Source: Actinomycetota bacterium
GTDB taxonomy: Bacteria; Actinomycetota; UBA4738; HRBIN12
Assembly (NCBI GenBank): GCA_005884925.1
Contig: VAYU01000026.1
Coordinates: 1 to 64,000 of the forward strand
DNA: 64,000 nucleotides
Reading direction: 5' to 3'
In this document: positions 17,750-27,777 of the stretch, piece by piece
How the letters are laid out: each line of letters starts with the position of its first letter
How positions within the stretch are numbered: position 1 is the first letter of the stretch
Position numbers and translations under genes: made by a program
The notes under the pieces: model-generated
Told to the model about the DNA's origin: nothing
Seen by the model: the letters and a program-made list of their open reading frames with translations, nothing else
The model's database searches: none

Positions 17750-18671
17750 CGCCGTCGAACCTCCCGACGAGGCGTACCTCGGGCTCGAGCTCGACGCCGG
17801 CCGAGCGCCTGACCCGCTCTTGGATCAGACGGATCAGCGCCAGGACATCCGTCGCGGTGGCTTCGGGACCGGCCACGATGAAGTTCGCGTGCTTCGTCGA
17901 CACGGCCGCGCCTCCGACCAGCGTCCCCTTCAGCTCCGCCGTTTCGATCATCGCCGCGGCGTGCCCGCCGGGCGGGTTCTTGAAGACGCTCCCGCAGTTC
18001 GGTTCGGCGAGCGGTTGGGTACGCCTGCGCCATGCTCGCGCGCGTTCCATCGATGCGCGGATCGCGTCCGGGGGACCGGGCCGGAGCGCCAGGGTAGCGG
18101 CGGTCACGATCGCGTCCTCCGGGAGCGCCGATCGCCGGTAGGAGAAGGCGGCCGCCTCCGCGGGGAGCGAGACCGCCTGGCCATCGCCGACCCGGTAGAT
18201 CTCGATGCGGCGCACGATGTCGCCGATCTGACCGTCGTGCGCCCCCGCGTTCATCGTGACGGCGCCGCCCAACGTCGCAGGGATGGCGACGCCGAACTCG
18301 AGTCCGCTGAGACCATGACGGAGCGCCACCCCCGCGAGCGCCGGCAGCGGCATCGCGGCACCCGCGCGAACCTCGTCCTGATCTCGTGCCGCCCACCGAT
18401 ATCCCTTCCCGAGCCGAAGCACGAGGCCGGGGAATCCCTCATCGGACACGAGGACGTTCGAACCTTTCCCGATGATCGTGAACGGGATCGCCGTCTCGCC
18501 GACCGCGCGGCGCACGGTTGCGAGATCCTCCTCGCGCTCGGGCTCCAGGTACAGGGCCGCGGCGCCGCCAACCCGGAACGTCGTGAGCGGCGCGAGCGGA
18601 ACGCGCGTCCGCACGCGATCCCCGCACCCTTCGCGGAGGATCCGGAGCGCCGCCTCGAGGTCGGTGCTCAC
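17739..18671 (-). CDS. murB: UDP-N-acetylenolpyruvoylglucosamine reductase
   Basis: FAD enzyme that reduces UDP-GlcNAc-enolpyruvate to UDP-MurNAc. 310 residues with 'TTFRVGGAAALYLEP', the FAD-binding 'IIGKGSNVLVSDEGFPG', 'LSGLEFGVAIPATLGGAVTMNAGAH' and 'PNCGSVFKNPPG' with the catalytic Ser; type I/II C-terminal residues follow. The start is the GTG at 18671, overlapping the murC stop in GTGA. The frame is open upstream only inside murC. Confidence 0.95.
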   Translation of the reverse strand: MSTDLEAALRILREGCGDRVRTRVPLAPLTTFRVGGAAALYLEPEREEDLATVRRAVGETAIPFTIIGKGSNVLVSDEGFPGLVLRLGKGYRWAARDQDEVRAGAAMPLPALAGVALRHGLSGLEFGVAIPATLGGAVTMNAGAHDGQIGDIVRRIEIYRVGDGQAVSLPAEAAAFSYRRSALPEDAIVTAATLALRPGPPDAIRASMERARAWRRRTQPLAEPNCGSVFKNPPGGHAAAMIETAELKGTLVGGAAVSTKHANFIVAGPEATATDVLALIRLIQERVRRSAGVELEPEVRLVGRFDGDAA

Positions 18672-20131
18672 GCCACGCCCTCCGCTCGCCGAACCCGATC
18701 CGCGATCCGTCCCCGGACCGCATCGCCGAGCATCCAGACGTCTCCGCACCCCATCGTCACGACCAGGTCACCTTCGCGCACCTCTCGTCCGAGGAACGTC
18801 ACGACGTCGGACCGGTGCGGCAGATAGACGGTCCGCAGCCCTGGGGAAGCGAGCTGGACCCCGTCGACGACCAGCTTGCCGGTCACGCCGGGGATCGGGT
18901 CTTGCGCGGCCCCGTACACGTCCGTGACGACGACGAGATCCGCGCGCGAAACGCTCGCGCCCAGCTCGCGCCACAGCGAGCGGACCCTCCAATAGCGATG
19001 CGGCTGCACGAGCGCGATCAGGCGCCGAGGTGCGCGCCGCCGGGCCGTCTCGACGGTCACCTCCATCTCGGTCGGCGTCTGCCCGTAGTCGTCGAAGAAC
19101 TCGGCCCCTCCCGCATCCCCTCGGTGTTCGAACCGCCGATGGACGCCTTCGAACCCCGCGAACGCCTCCGCGGACACGGCGGCCGGGACGCCGGCGAGCC
19201 GGGCGACGGCGATCGCGGCGGCGGCGTTCAGCAGGTTGTGCGGCCCGTCGACCCGAAGTATGAGCGCGACCTCCGCGTCGTCGACGCGCACGGTGCCGCG
19301 AGCACCGTCCGGACCGAGGGAGTCCACGCGCAGCTGGAGGTCACACCCGGACGAGGAGCCGTACGTCGTGGCGCGGACACCCGCGCGCGAGAGCGCCCGC
19401 TCGAGCGAGCGGTCGTCCCCCCACGCGACGACGTGATCGCAGCGGGCCGCGAACTCCGCGAACGCGTCCTCGATCTCCTCGAGACCGCCCGGGTAGAAGT
19501 CGAGATGATCGGCGTCGAGGTTCGTGATCACCCCGACCCACGGAGGGATCGTCAGGAAGGAGCCGTCGCTCTCGTCGGCCTCGAACACGAATAGATCCCC
19601 GGTCCCGTGCCGGGCGCCGCTGCCGCTCTCGTTCAGATCGCCGCCGATCAGCTCCGTTGGATCGAGACCCGCCGCCTCAAGCGCGGTCGCGACGAGCGAG
19701 GTCGTGGTGGTCTTGCCGTGGGCACCTGAGATCGCGACGGTCCGGTGCCCGCGGGCGAGCGCGCCGATCGCCTGTTGCCGCTTCCAGACGGGCACCCCGG
19801 ACCGCGCGGCCGCCACGACCTCGGGATTGTCGTCCCGGATGGCGCTGGAAACGACGACGACGTCCGGCGAGCCGAGGAGCGCCGGATCGTGACCGACGTG
19901 GATCCGCACGCCGAGCGACCCGAGCTCCCTGAGATACACCGAATCCTTCACATCCGACCCGGAGACCGCGACCCCGCGTGCCACGAACAACCGCGCGAGG
20001 TTCCGCATCCCCGCGCCCCCGATCCCGAGGAGATGGACGGAACGCACGCCATCGATCGAAGGGATCGGCAGCGTCGGGATCGACCCTTCGGGTGGGGTCC
20101 AGAACCGCCACCGGCCGACCGAGCCGTTCAC
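18668..20131 (-). CDS. murC: UDP-N-acetylmuramate-L-alanine ligase
   Basis: Adds L-Ala to UDP-MurNAc using ATP. 487 residues with the N-terminal Rossmann part 'VHLLGIGGAGMRNLARL', the ATP loop 'AISGAHGKTTTTSLVA', the central 'VFEADESDGSFL' and a C-terminal domain with 'FDDYGQTPTEMEVTVE', where many homologues read DDYGHHP. The GTG at 20131 overlaps the murG stop in GTGA, and the same arrangement links it to murB. Confidence 0.96.
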   Translation of the reverse strand: MNGSVGRWRFWTPPEGSIPTLPIPSIDGVRSVHLLGIGGAGMRNLARLFVARGVAVSGSDVKDSVYLRELGSLGVRIHVGHDPALLGSPDVVVVSSAIRDDNPEVVAAARSGVPVWKRQQAIGALARGHRTVAISGAHGKTTTTSLVATALEAAGLDPTELIGGDLNESGSGARHGTGDLFVFEADESDGSFLTIPPWVGVITNLDADHLDFYPGGLEEIEDAFAEFAARCDHVVAWGDDRSLERALSRAGVRATTYGSSSGCDLQLRVDSLGPDGARGTVRVDDAEVALILRVDGPHNLLNAAAAIAVARLAGVPAAVSAEAFAGFEGVHRRFEHRGDAGGAEFFDDYGQTPTEMEVTVETARRRAPRRLIALVQPHRYWRVRSLWRELGASVSRADLVVVTDVYGAAQDPIPGVTGKLVVDGVQLASPGLRTVYLPHRSDVVTFLGREVREGDLVVTMGCGDVWMLGDAVRGRIADRVRRAEGVA

Positions 20132-21237
20132 CTCCTGCCACCTCCCGCCGTCTCGGCGACGAGATCGGCGAGCCGAGCGTCTGCGTCCGGCCGGGCCCAC
20201 CGCGTCGCGGCCTCGGCCATCGCTGCGCGTCTCGGATCGTCCTCCACGAGCCCGACGATGCGGCGAGCGAGGGCGTCCGCCGTCAGGTCAGGTTCGATGG
20301 CGACCTCCGCAGCCCCGGCCTGCTCGACCTCCCGCGCGTTCGCTTCCTGATGATCCTCCGTCGCGTGCGGGTACGGGACGAGGATCATGGGCACCCGGCA
20401 CGCCGTGAGTTCCGCGATGTGTCCGGCGCCCGCACGCGAGACCGCGACGTCCGCGATCGCGAGGGCGAGCTCCATCCGGTCGATCGCCCCGACGACGCGC
20501 ACGACCAAGCGGCCTCCAGGGAGGTCCGCGAACCCGGCCTCGTGCGCCGGGCCGGTCGACAAGAGGATCTGGAGGTCGCCGCGATCCGTGAGGATCGCGG
20601 CGACCTCCCGGGTGAGCTCGTTCAGCCGGAGCGCTCCCTGGCTCCCGCCCAGCACGATGATCGTCCGTCGTCCGTCCTCGAGTCCGAACACCGCGCGCGC
20701 CTCCTTCGCGAGCTCGGCGCGCCGCTCCGGCACCGAGGCGATCGCCGGACGGATCGGGTTCCCGGTGCGTTCGACGCGTACCCGGGCGGGGAACCAGGCT
20801 CGCGTCGCGTCGAACGTCACGGCGACCGCCGATGCCCACCGCGCCGCGATCCGGTTGACGGCGCCCGGGACGCTGTTGGGTTCGACGAGCACGAGCGGCC
20901 GGCGCGCCCGGCGCGCCGCGAGCGCAGCGGGCGCGCTCGCGTACCCGCCGATGCCGACGACGGCATCGGCGTGCGTCACCACCGGGCGGCACCTGCGAGC
21001 GGACCGAAGCGTCGTGGCGAGCGCTCGGATCGAGCGCATCGATACCCGATCCTGCGCCGAGACGACGCGGAGCCCCGCGAAGGGGTATCCCGCCGCGGGG
21101 ACGAGCTCCGATTCGGGTCCGTCGGAGGAGCCGAGGAACGTCACGATCGCCCCGTGCCGTTCGCGGAGCGCATCCGCCATCGCCAGGGCCGGGTAGACGT
21201 GACCGGCGGTCCCGCCCCCCGCAACCACGATGTTCAC
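20128..21237 (-). CDS. murG: lipid II synthase MurG (GlcNAc transferase)
   Basis: GT28 enzyme that transfers GlcNAc to lipid I on the inner membrane face. 369 residues: N-terminal 'IVVAGGGTAGHVYPALAMADAL' (glycine-rich loop), 'GGYASAPAALAA', C-terminal nucleotide-sugar region 'VLGGSQGALRLNE' and 'SRAGAGHIAELTACRVPMILVPYP'. The start is the GTG at 21237, overlapping the ftsW stop in GTGA. The reading frame continues upstream through ftsW in a shadow frame, which is not coding. Confidence 0.96.
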   Translation of the reverse strand: MNIVVAGGGTAGHVYPALAMADALRERHGAIVTFLGSSDGPESELVPAAGYPFAGLRVVSAQDRVSMRSIRALATTLRSARRCRPVVTHADAVVGIGGYASAPAALAARRARRPLVLVEPNSVPGAVNRIAARWASAVAVTFDATRAWFPARVRVERTGNPIRPAIASVPERRAELAKEARAVFGLEDGRRTIIVLGGSQGALRLNELTREVAAILTDRGDLQILLSTGPAHEAGFADLPGGRLVVRVVGAIDRMELALAIADVAVSRAGAGHIAELTACRVPMILVPYPHATEDHQEANAREVEQAGAAEVAIEPDLTADALARRIVGLVEDDPRRAAMAEAATRWARPDADARLADLVAETAGGGRR

Positions 21238-22490
21238 CGGGCTGCTTTCCCCGAGCGACGGCGGCGCAGGCCGCCTCCGTTCGAGCGAGCGACGCTCGCC
21301 AGGACACCGATCCCGGCGAGTGTCACGACGAGGGCCGAGCCACCGAAGGAGACGAGCGGGAGCGGCACGCCGGTGATGGGCAACAGGCCCGTCACCGCGC
21401 CCAGGTTGATGACGGCTTGCACGCTGATCCACGCGATCACGCCGGCGGCGAGGAGCCGCTCGAACGTGTCGTGCGCGTGGATCGCGATCCGCACGCCCGC
21501 CCAGACGAGCACGCCGAACGCGATCAGGACGACGAGCGCCCCGAGCAGCCCGAGCTCCTCCCCGATCACGGCGAAGATGAAGTCGGAGTGCGCGTTCGGG
21601 AGGAAGTCCCACTTCGCGCGGCTCGTGCCCAGCCCGGTGCCGAACCATCCCCCCGACCCGATCGCGATCAGCCCTTGGATCAACTGGTAACCCGACTTCT
21701 TCGGGTCGGCCCAAGGGTCGAGCCACGACTCGAAGAATCGCGTCCGCCGATACGCCTCGCCGAAGATCAGGTACCCGACGCCGACCGCACCGATCGCACC
21801 GCCGACGAAGAGGTAGCGCAGCCGGACGCCGGCGATGAACAGCAAGACGAAGACGGTCGCGCACAAGATCATGGTGGTTCCGAGATCGCGCTGCAGCAGG
21901 CCCAGGGTCGCGACGACCACCACGATCGGCGCGAGGGGGATCAGGAGCTGTCCGAGATCGTGCAGCTTTCCCCACTTGTTCGACAGGATCGTCGCCGTCG
22001 TGGCGACGAGGCCGAGCTTCGCGAGCTCCGACGGTTGCAGGGTCACGGGCCCCAGGTCGATCCACCGCGATGCTCCGTAGAACGCCGTGCCGGAGGTCGG
22101 GTGCGCCGCGATCGTCATGAGGACGGCGGCCACCCCGAGGAGAGGGAATCCCAGCATCTTCCATCGTCGCGGCGGGAGTCGAGCGAGCAGGACGGCCACG
22201 ACCACCCCCACCACCGCGTAGAGCACCTGGCGTTCGAAGTACCAGAAGCTGTTTCCCCCGTAGCCTTGCGCGGCCGACACGGATCCCGCGGAGAGCACCA
22301 TCACGAGCCCGACCGCAGTGAGGAACCCCGCCGAGGAGAACAGGAGGGCGAGGTCGACGCGCGCGAGCCGGGCCCCCTCTATGGCGCCGGGACGCCGATC
22401 GCTGGGGACGAGACGCAAGGAGGGTCGGGCCGGTGGGTCACCACGGGATGCCCGGCGGGGCTTCATGGCTCCGGATCGACGTTCAGCCAT
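21234..22490 (-). CDS. ftsW: FtsW, SEDS-family peptidoglycan glycosyltransferase
   Basis: 418 residues with about ten predicted membrane segments after a basic cytoplasmic N-terminus of about 45 residues. SEDS motifs: 'GGNSFWYFERQVLYA', 'GASRWIDLGPVTLQPSELAKL', 'QRDLGTTMIL', 'NAHSDFIFAVIGEELGLLG' and 'LLPITGVPLPLVSFGGSAL'. It polymerises lipid II with the class B PBP (ftsI) of the same cluster. I chose the ATG at 22490, which overlaps the murD stop by eight bases. Confidence 0.95.
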   Translation of the reverse strand: MAERRSGAMKPRRASRGDPPARPSLRLVPSDRRPGAIEGARLARVDLALLFSSAGFLTAVGLVMVLSAGSVSAAQGYGGNSFWYFERQVLYAVVGVVVAVLLARLPPRRWKMLGFPLLGVAAVLMTIAAHPTSGTAFYGASRWIDLGPVTLQPSELAKLGLVATTATILSNKWGKLHDLGQLLIPLAPIVVVVATLGLLQRDLGTTMILCATVFVLLFIAGVRLRYLFVGGAIGAVGVGYLIFGEAYRRTRFFESWLDPWADPKKSGYQLIQGLIAIGSGGWFGTGLGTSRAKWDFLPNAHSDFIFAVIGEELGLLGALVVLIAFGVLVWAGVRIAIHAHDTFERLLAAGVIAWISVQAVINLGAVTGLLPITGVPLPLVSFGGSALVVTLAGIGVLASVARSNGGGLRRRRSGKAAR

Positions 22491-23835
22491 CGAGGCGCAC
22501 TCCCCGAGCGATCGAGCGGGCCGCGATGGCGAACCGCTCGCCACGTTCGCGGTAATCGTGGAACTGATCCCAGCTCGCGCACGCCGGCGCGAGCAGCACC
22601 ACCCCGGGTCGTGGGGCCAGCTCGAACGCCGTCTCGGTCGCCCCTTCGATCGACCCCGCCCGGAGCACGACCGCGAGACCGTCGAACACGCCCGCGAGCG
22701 CGTCCGCGCTCTCGCCCAGGACGACCACCGCTGCGAGCCGGCCCGCGCGTGTCGCGAGCGGCGAGAGATCCTGGCCTTTCGATCGGCCCCCCGCGATCAG
22801 GACCGCATCGTTGACGCCGTCGATCGCCGCGATCGCGGCATGGACGTTGGTCGCCTTCGAGTTGTCGACGAACCGCACGCCATCGGCTTCCGCGACCGTC
22901 TCCCCGCGGTGATGCTCGGGCGCGAAGCCCGCCAACCCGTCGCGGACCGCGGGAGCCGTGACGCCGAACGCGAGCGCGGCCGCCGCTGCCGCCGCGGCAT
23001 CGGCGCGGTACCCCGCCCGCTCCCCGTCGATCCGACCGAGCTCCTCGGACCCGTTCACCATCGCGAGCAGGGTGCCGTCACGGTAGCCGACCTCGTCCGG
23101 CCCGGGATCGTCCGAACGGAACCAGACCACACGGCAGGGCGCCTCAGCTGAGACACGCGCGGCTCCGTCGTCGTCGCGATCGCCGACGTGGACGTCGCCG
23201 GGGCTCGTTTGCCGGGCGTAGATGCGACGCTTGGCCTCCACGTACGCGTCGAAGGATCCATGCCAGTCGAGATGGTCGGGCGCGAGGTTGAGCAGCACCG
23301 AGACGCGAGGGTGCAGGGACTCCTGGTCCGCGAGCTGGAAGGACGAGGCCTCGACGACCAGCACGTCATGTTGCTCGAGCGCCGCGGTCGGGAACGGCCT
23401 GCCGATGTTGCCGCAGGCGACGGCGTCCAGTCCACCGGCACGCAGACACGCCGCGATCATCCCCGACGTCGTCGTCTTGCCGTTCGTTCCGGTCACCGCG
23501 AGGTACGGGACCCGGACGAGCCTAGCCCCCAGCTCCAGCTCTCCCCAGACCGGGAGGTCGCGCTCGCGCGCCCATCTCCGCACCTTGGCCGATGGCGGGA
23601 TCCCGGGACTCGTCACGACGAGCGTCGCCCCGTCGAAATGGGAGCGGTCGTGACCGCCGGCGAGAACCTCGACCCCGAGCGCCTCGAGCGCGCCGAGATC
23701 CCCGAGCTGCTCGCGCGAGCGAACCTCCGTGATCACCACGGAAGCGCCCTCGCGCGCGAGCGCACCGGCCGCCGCGATCCCCGCGACCCCGGCCCCGATC
23801 ACCACCACACGCTCGTCGGAGAACGTCCCGCTCAC
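22483..23835 (-). CDS. murD: UDP-N-acetylmuramoylalanine-D-glutamate ligase
   Basis: Adds D-Glu to UDP-MurNAc-L-Ala. 450 residues: 'RVVVIGAGVAGIAAAGAL' at the N-terminus, ATP loop 'AVTGTNGKTTTSGMIAA', central 'VVEASSFQL' and 'PDHLDWHGSFDAYVEAK', and C-terminal 'FVDNSKATNVHAAIAAI'. Domain order and length fit MurD. It begins 34 bases after mraY. Confidence 0.96.
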   Translation of the reverse strand: MSGTFSDERVVVIGAGVAGIAAAGALAREGASVVITEVRSREQLGDLGALEALGVEVLAGGHDRSHFDGATLVVTSPGIPPSAKVRRWARERDLPVWGELELGARLVRVPYLAVTGTNGKTTTSGMIAACLRAGGLDAVACGNIGRPFPTAALEQHDVLVVEASSFQLADQESLHPRVSVLLNLAPDHLDWHGSFDAYVEAKRRIYARQTSPGDVHVGDRDDDGAARVSAEAPCRVVWFRSDDPGPDEVGYRDGTLLAMVNGSEELGRIDGERAGYRADAAAAAAAALAFGVTAPAVRDGLAGFAPEHHRGETVAEADGVRFVDNSKATNVHAAIAAIDGVNDAVLIAGGRSKGQDLSPLATRAGRLAAVVVLGESADALAGVFDGLAVVLRAGSIEGATETAFELAPRPGVVLLAPACASWDQFHDYRERGERFAIAARSIARGVRLDG

Positions 23836-23869
23836 GACGTCTCCTTCACGCGCGGGGTGCGCATCGTCC

Positions 23870-24928
23870 TCATCCCAACCCTCCCCGTGCGATGAAATCG
23901 GCGTAGAACAGACCGATCCCGACCGCCGAGCAGAGCCCCGCGACGATCCAGAACCGAACGATCACGGTGAACTCGGGCCAGCCGGCGAGCTCGAAATGGT
24001 GATGGATCGGCGACATGCGGAAGACGCGACGGCCGAACCCACGGAACGAGATCACCTGCGCGATCACCGAAAGCGTCTCCAGCACGAAGAGTCCTCCGAT
24101 GATCACGAGCAGGATCGCGGTGTTCGTCACGAGCGCGAGCGCGCCGAAGAGCCCGCCCAGAGCGAGCGACCCCGTGTCGCCCATGAAGATGCGCGCGGGA
24201 GCGGCGTTCCACCAGAGGAACCCGGTCGCGGCGCCGGTCATCGCGGCCGCGACGATCGCCGCGTCCTGCAGGTCCACCCCGTTCACTGCGTAACACCCCT
24301 GCGCGCCCTGCACCAGGATGCACGTATGGCGGAACTGCCAGAACGAGATGAAGACGTACGCGCTGCACACCATGATGGACGAACCTGCGGCCAGACCGTC
24401 GAGTCCGTCCGTGAGGTTCACCGCGTTCGACGAACCGGTCAGCACGAGGAACGCCCACAGGTAGAACAGGAGGCCGAGCGCGATCGACGACGGTCGGATG
24501 AAGGACAGGTGCGTGGTGATCCCCGGGTGCCCCACGTGCGTCACGAGCATCGCGAAGGCGAGCGACACCAGCGCGGTGCCACCGAACTTCTGCGCCTTCG
24601 TCAGACCGAGCGAGCGCTGCCGGCGCACCTTCATGAAGTCGTCGAGGAACCCGACGACGCCGAAGCCCACCGTGGCGAACACGAGCGCGACCCCCGTGAC
24701 GGTGAACCGCTGCGCCGTGACCCGAGACGCGAGATAGCCCAGACACAGACCCGCGATGATCACGATCCCGCCCATCGTGGGTGTCCCCATCTTCTCGAAG
24801 TGGGTGTGGGGCCCGTCCTCGCGGATCCGTTGCCCCCACCCCAAGACGCGGAACGCGCGGATCGCGGCGGGCGTGCCGAGCAGCGCCACCGCCAGCCCCA
24901 CCGCGGCGGCCACGAGGATCGAGATCAC
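23870..24928 (-). CDS. mraY: phospho-MurNAc-pentapeptide transferase MraY
   Basis: Makes lipid I by moving phospho-MurNAc-pentapeptide to undecaprenyl phosphate. 352 residues with about ten membrane helices and the motifs 'KMGTPTMGGI', 'GFLDDFMKVRRQRSLGL' (Asp pair for Mg), 'NAVNLTDGLDGLAAG', 'FMGDTGSLALGG' and 'SPIHHHFEL'. Its ATG overlaps the murF stop (ATGA). Confidence 0.97.
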   Translation of the reverse strand: MISILVAAAVGLAVALLGTPAAIRAFRVLGWGQRIREDGPHTHFEKMGTPTMGGIVIIAGLCLGYLASRVTAQRFTVTGVALVFATVGFGVVGFLDDFMKVRRQRSLGLTKAQKFGGTALVSLAFAMLVTHVGHPGITTHLSFIRPSSIALGLLFYLWAFLVLTGSSNAVNLTDGLDGLAAGSSIMVCSAYVFISFWQFRHTCILVQGAQGCYAVNGVDLQDAAIVAAAMTGAATGFLWWNAAPARIFMGDTGSLALGGLFGALALVTNTAILLVIIGGLFVLETLSVIAQVISFRGFGRRVFRMSPIHHHFELAGWPEFTVIVRFWIVAGLCSAVGIGLFYADFIARGGLG

Positions 24929-26286
24929 CGCAGCGCCTCCGCGAGCGTCTCGAGCCCGACGATCCGCGAGCCCTTCACGAGCACCAGATCGCCGCGCCGG
25001 ATGTGGGCACGGACGTCTTCGAGCGCGGCATCGACATCGTCGTAGCTGGCGACGGCGTCCGGCTCGAACCCCTCGCGTAGACCGGCGGCCGCGATCGCCT
25101 TCGCGTCGGTCCCCACCGTGATCAGCCGATCGACGCCCAGCCGCGCGGCGAGCTCGCCGGCCCGCTCATGCTGTTCCGGGCCGATGTCGCCCAGCTCCGC
25201 CATCTGTCCCAGCACCGCGACCACGCGCCGATCACCGGCCATCACCGTCGCGGTCTTCAATGCGGCCGCCATCGACTCCGGGTTGGCGTTGTAGGCATCG
25301 TTGAGGACGGTCACGCCTCCGGGCGTCTGGAAGGCCTCCATGCGCCAGCGCGACACCGTGGCCCGGGCGAGCGCCTCGGCGCATGCCTCGAGGGGAACAC
25401 CGAGCTCCACCCCGACCGCGGCGGCCGCGAGCGCGTTGCCGATCATGTGCTCGCCGGGGACCGCAAGCGTGACGCGCTCGCGGCCGCCGCCGGCGGCAAG
25501 GTCGAACGTCGGTCGGCCGTCGCGCCCGATCCCCACCCCTTCGGCGCGCACGCTCGCCCCCTGGGCGCGCCCGAACGTCACCACCCGCGCGTGCGCACGG
25601 CCCGCGAACCCGGCGACGACGGGGTCGTCCGCGTTCAGCACGAGCACCCCGTCGCGATCCATCGCGTCGACGGGTTCGGCGGAGGCGCGGACGATCGCGT
25701 CCCAGGAGCCGAAGATCTCCATGTGGGCCACGCCGACGTTCGTGATGACGACGGCGTCGGGTTGGGCGATCGGCATCAGCACCGTCACGTCGCCGGCACG
25801 CCGCGCACCGAGCTCGGCGACGATCACTTCCGTGTCCGGCGGCGCCCCCAGGAGCGTCAGCGGCACGCCGATCTCGTTGTTGAACGATCCCGGACTCGCG
25901 TGCACCTGGAACCGCGTCGAGACGACGGCCTCGGTCATGTCCTTCGTCGACGTCTTCCCGTTCGCTCCCGCGACCGCGACGACCGTGCCGTCGAACCGTC
26001 GCCGCTCGTCCGCGGCGAGGCGAACCAGCGCATCCGCGGGCGAGGAGACCTGGACCTTCGGCGCCGGAGCATCCGCCCCGTGGCGCACGAGGACCGCGGA
26101 GGCGCCGCGGGCGAACGCGTCCTGGACGAACCGGTGCCCATCCGTCCGTTCGCCGGCGAGGGCCACGAACAGCGCTCCCGGACCCGCCTGCCGCGAGTCG
26201 ATCGTCACGGAGGAGATGTCGATGTCGTCCCCGGCGAGCTCACCCCCGACGGCGGCCGCGACGCTCGCGAGCGGCCGCGGCTTCAC
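24925..26286 (-). CDS. murF: UDP-MurNAc-tripeptide D-alanyl-D-alanine ligase
   Basis: Adds D-Ala-D-Ala to the tripeptide precursor. 453 residues; 'VTIDSRQAGPGALFVAL' in the N-terminal domain, ATP loop 'VAVAGANGKTSTKDM', 'VAELGARRAGDV', and the C-terminal 'TVLNDAYNANPESMAAAL', a clear MurF mark. The GTG at 26286 overlaps the murE stop in GTGA. Confidence 0.96.
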   Translation of the reverse strand: MKPRPLASVAAAVGGELAGDDIDISSVTIDSRQAGPGALFVALAGERTDGHRFVQDAFARGASAVLVRHGADAPAPKVQVSSPADALVRLAADERRRFDGTVVAVAGANGKTSTKDMTEAVVSTRFQVHASPGSFNNEIGVPLTLLGAPPDTEVIVAELGARRAGDVTVLMPIAQPDAVVITNVGVAHMEIFGSWDAIVRASAEPVDAMDRDGVLVLNADDPVVAGFAGRAHARVVTFGRAQGASVRAEGVGIGRDGRPTFDLAAGGGRERVTLAVPGEHMIGNALAAAAVGVELGVPLEACAEALARATVSRWRMEAFQTPGGVTVLNDAYNANPESMAAALKTATVMAGDRRVVAVLGQMAELGDIGPEQHERAGELAARLGVDRLITVGTDAKAIAAAGLREGFEPDAVASYDDVDAALEDVRAHIRRGDLVLVKGSRIVGLETLAEALR

Positions 26287-27746
26287 GCCCCCTCCAGAAG
26301 CGAGCCGAGCTCGTCCCGGGCGATCGACCGGTCGTCGAACGGCACCGTGGTTCCGGCCACCTCTTGGTAGGACTCGTGGCCCTTTCCGGCGATCACCACG
26401 ATGTCCCCCTGGTGCGCCTCCCGGACGGCCAGGCGGATCGCGGCACGCCGGTCGGGCTCGACGACGTAATCCCCGCCGCCGGCGACCGCCCCGGGGACGA
26501 TCTCCTCGATGATGACCAGCGGGTCTTCGGAACGGGGGTTGTCCGTGGTGATCACCGTGAGATCCGCGGACGACGTGGCGGCCTGCCCCATGGGAGCACG
26601 CTTCGCGGGGTCGCGGTCGCCGCCACAACCGAACACGACGATGACGCGGCCGGCGGCCAGCGAGCGTGCGCCCCGGAGCACGACCCGGATGCTATCCGGC
26701 GTGTGCGCGTAGTCCACCACCACCAGGAACTCTTGTCCTGCATCGATCGTCTCCATCCGACCGGGGATGTCGCGCACCCCCCGGAGCGCACGCGCCGCCG
26801 TCTCGAGCGAGATCCCCACCTCCCGGGCCGAGCCCATCGCGGCGAGGCAGTTCCACACGTTGAAGCGTCCGCGGAGCGTCGAGCGGACCTCGACCCCCTC
26901 CACCCGGAAGGAGATGCCACCAGCGTCCACAGCCACGTCGAGCGCCCGGAGGTCGGCATCTCGATCGATCGCGTAGGTCACCACGGGGATCGCTGCTCGC
27001 CGGATGAGGCGACGCGCCGAGGGATCGTCGGCGTTGAGGACCCCCCGCGCGGCATGGTTCGGCGTGAAGAGGTCCGCCTTGGTATCCAGGTACCGCTGCA
27101 TCGTTCCGTGGTAGTCGAGGTGGTCATGGGAGAGGTTCGTGAAGACCGCCACGTCGAACATCACGCCGCCGACCCGCTGCTGGGCAAGCGCATGCGACGA
27201 CACTTCCATGGCGACCGTGCCGACGCCCGCCGCACGCATCCGCGCGAGCAGTCGATGCAGGTCCGGCGCCTCGGGTGTGGTCCGCGCGAGCTCGACCGGG
27301 TTGCCATCGATCCGCGCCCCGTTCGTCCCGATGATGCCTGCGCGCGCGCCGCCGGCACGGATGATGGCTTCGAGGAGGTACGTGGTCGTCGTCTTGCCGT
27401 TCGTCCCCGTGATGCCGATCGTCGTCAGCGCCTCGGCCGGCCGGCCGAAGACCACCGACGACATGGGCCCGATCGCTCCGCGTACCGACGGAACCAACGC
27501 TTGCGGAGCGTCCAACGGCAACCATCGCTCCACGACGATCGCGCCCGCACCGGCGGCGACCGCCTCCGGGGCGAAGCGGTGTCCGTCGACGTGATCACCG
27601 ACGATGCAGAAGAAGAGCGAATCCGGCGCCACCGCCCTGGAGTCGTACGAGGCGTCGGTGAGGAAACGCCCATCCTCACCTCGTACGTCTGCTCGGACCG
27701 CGCCCGCCGCGTCGCTGAGCGTGACGGCGAGAAGGGGAAGCTCCAC
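26283..27746 (-). CDS. murE: UDP-MurNAc-L-Ala-D-Glu ligase adding meso-diaminopimelate
   Basis: Third amino-acid ligase of peptidoglycan synthesis. About 487 residues; 'YDSRAVAPDSLFFCI' and 'ITGTNGKTTTTYLLE' (ATP loop), 'MEVSSHAL', 'NLSHDHLDYHGTM', and the substrate motif 'TTDNPRSEDP'. DNPR is the meso-DAP signature (lysine enzymes differ), so the wall should be of the DAP type. I take the GTG at 27746 as start; a GTG at 27761 is also possible, and neither has a good ribosome site. ftsI ends 31 bases upstream. Confidence 0.94.
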   Translation of the reverse strand: MELPLLAVTLSDAAGAVRADVRGEDGRFLTDASYDSRAVAPDSLFFCIVGDHVDGHRFAPEAVAAGAGAIVVERWLPLDAPQALVPSVRGAIGPMSSVVFGRPAEALTTIGITGTNGKTTTTYLLEAIIRAGGARAGIIGTNGARIDGNPVELARTTPEAPDLHRLLARMRAAGVGTVAMEVSSHALAQQRVGGVMFDVAVFTNLSHDHLDYHGTMQRYLDTKADLFTPNHAARGVLNADDPSARRLIRRAAIPVVTYAIDRDADLRALDVAVDAGGISFRVEGVEVRSTLRGRFNVWNCLAAMGSAREVGISLETAARALRGVRDIPGRMETIDAGQEFLVVVDYAHTPDSIRVVLRGARSLAAGRVIVVFGCGGDRDPAKRAPMGQAATSSADLTVITTDNPRSEDPLVIIEEIVPGAVAGGGDYVVEPDRRAAIRLAVREAHQGDIVVIAGKGHESYQEVAGTTVPFDDRSIARDELGSLLEGA

Positions 27747-27777
27747 CGCCGGCGAGCCTACACGCCGACCGGTGCGG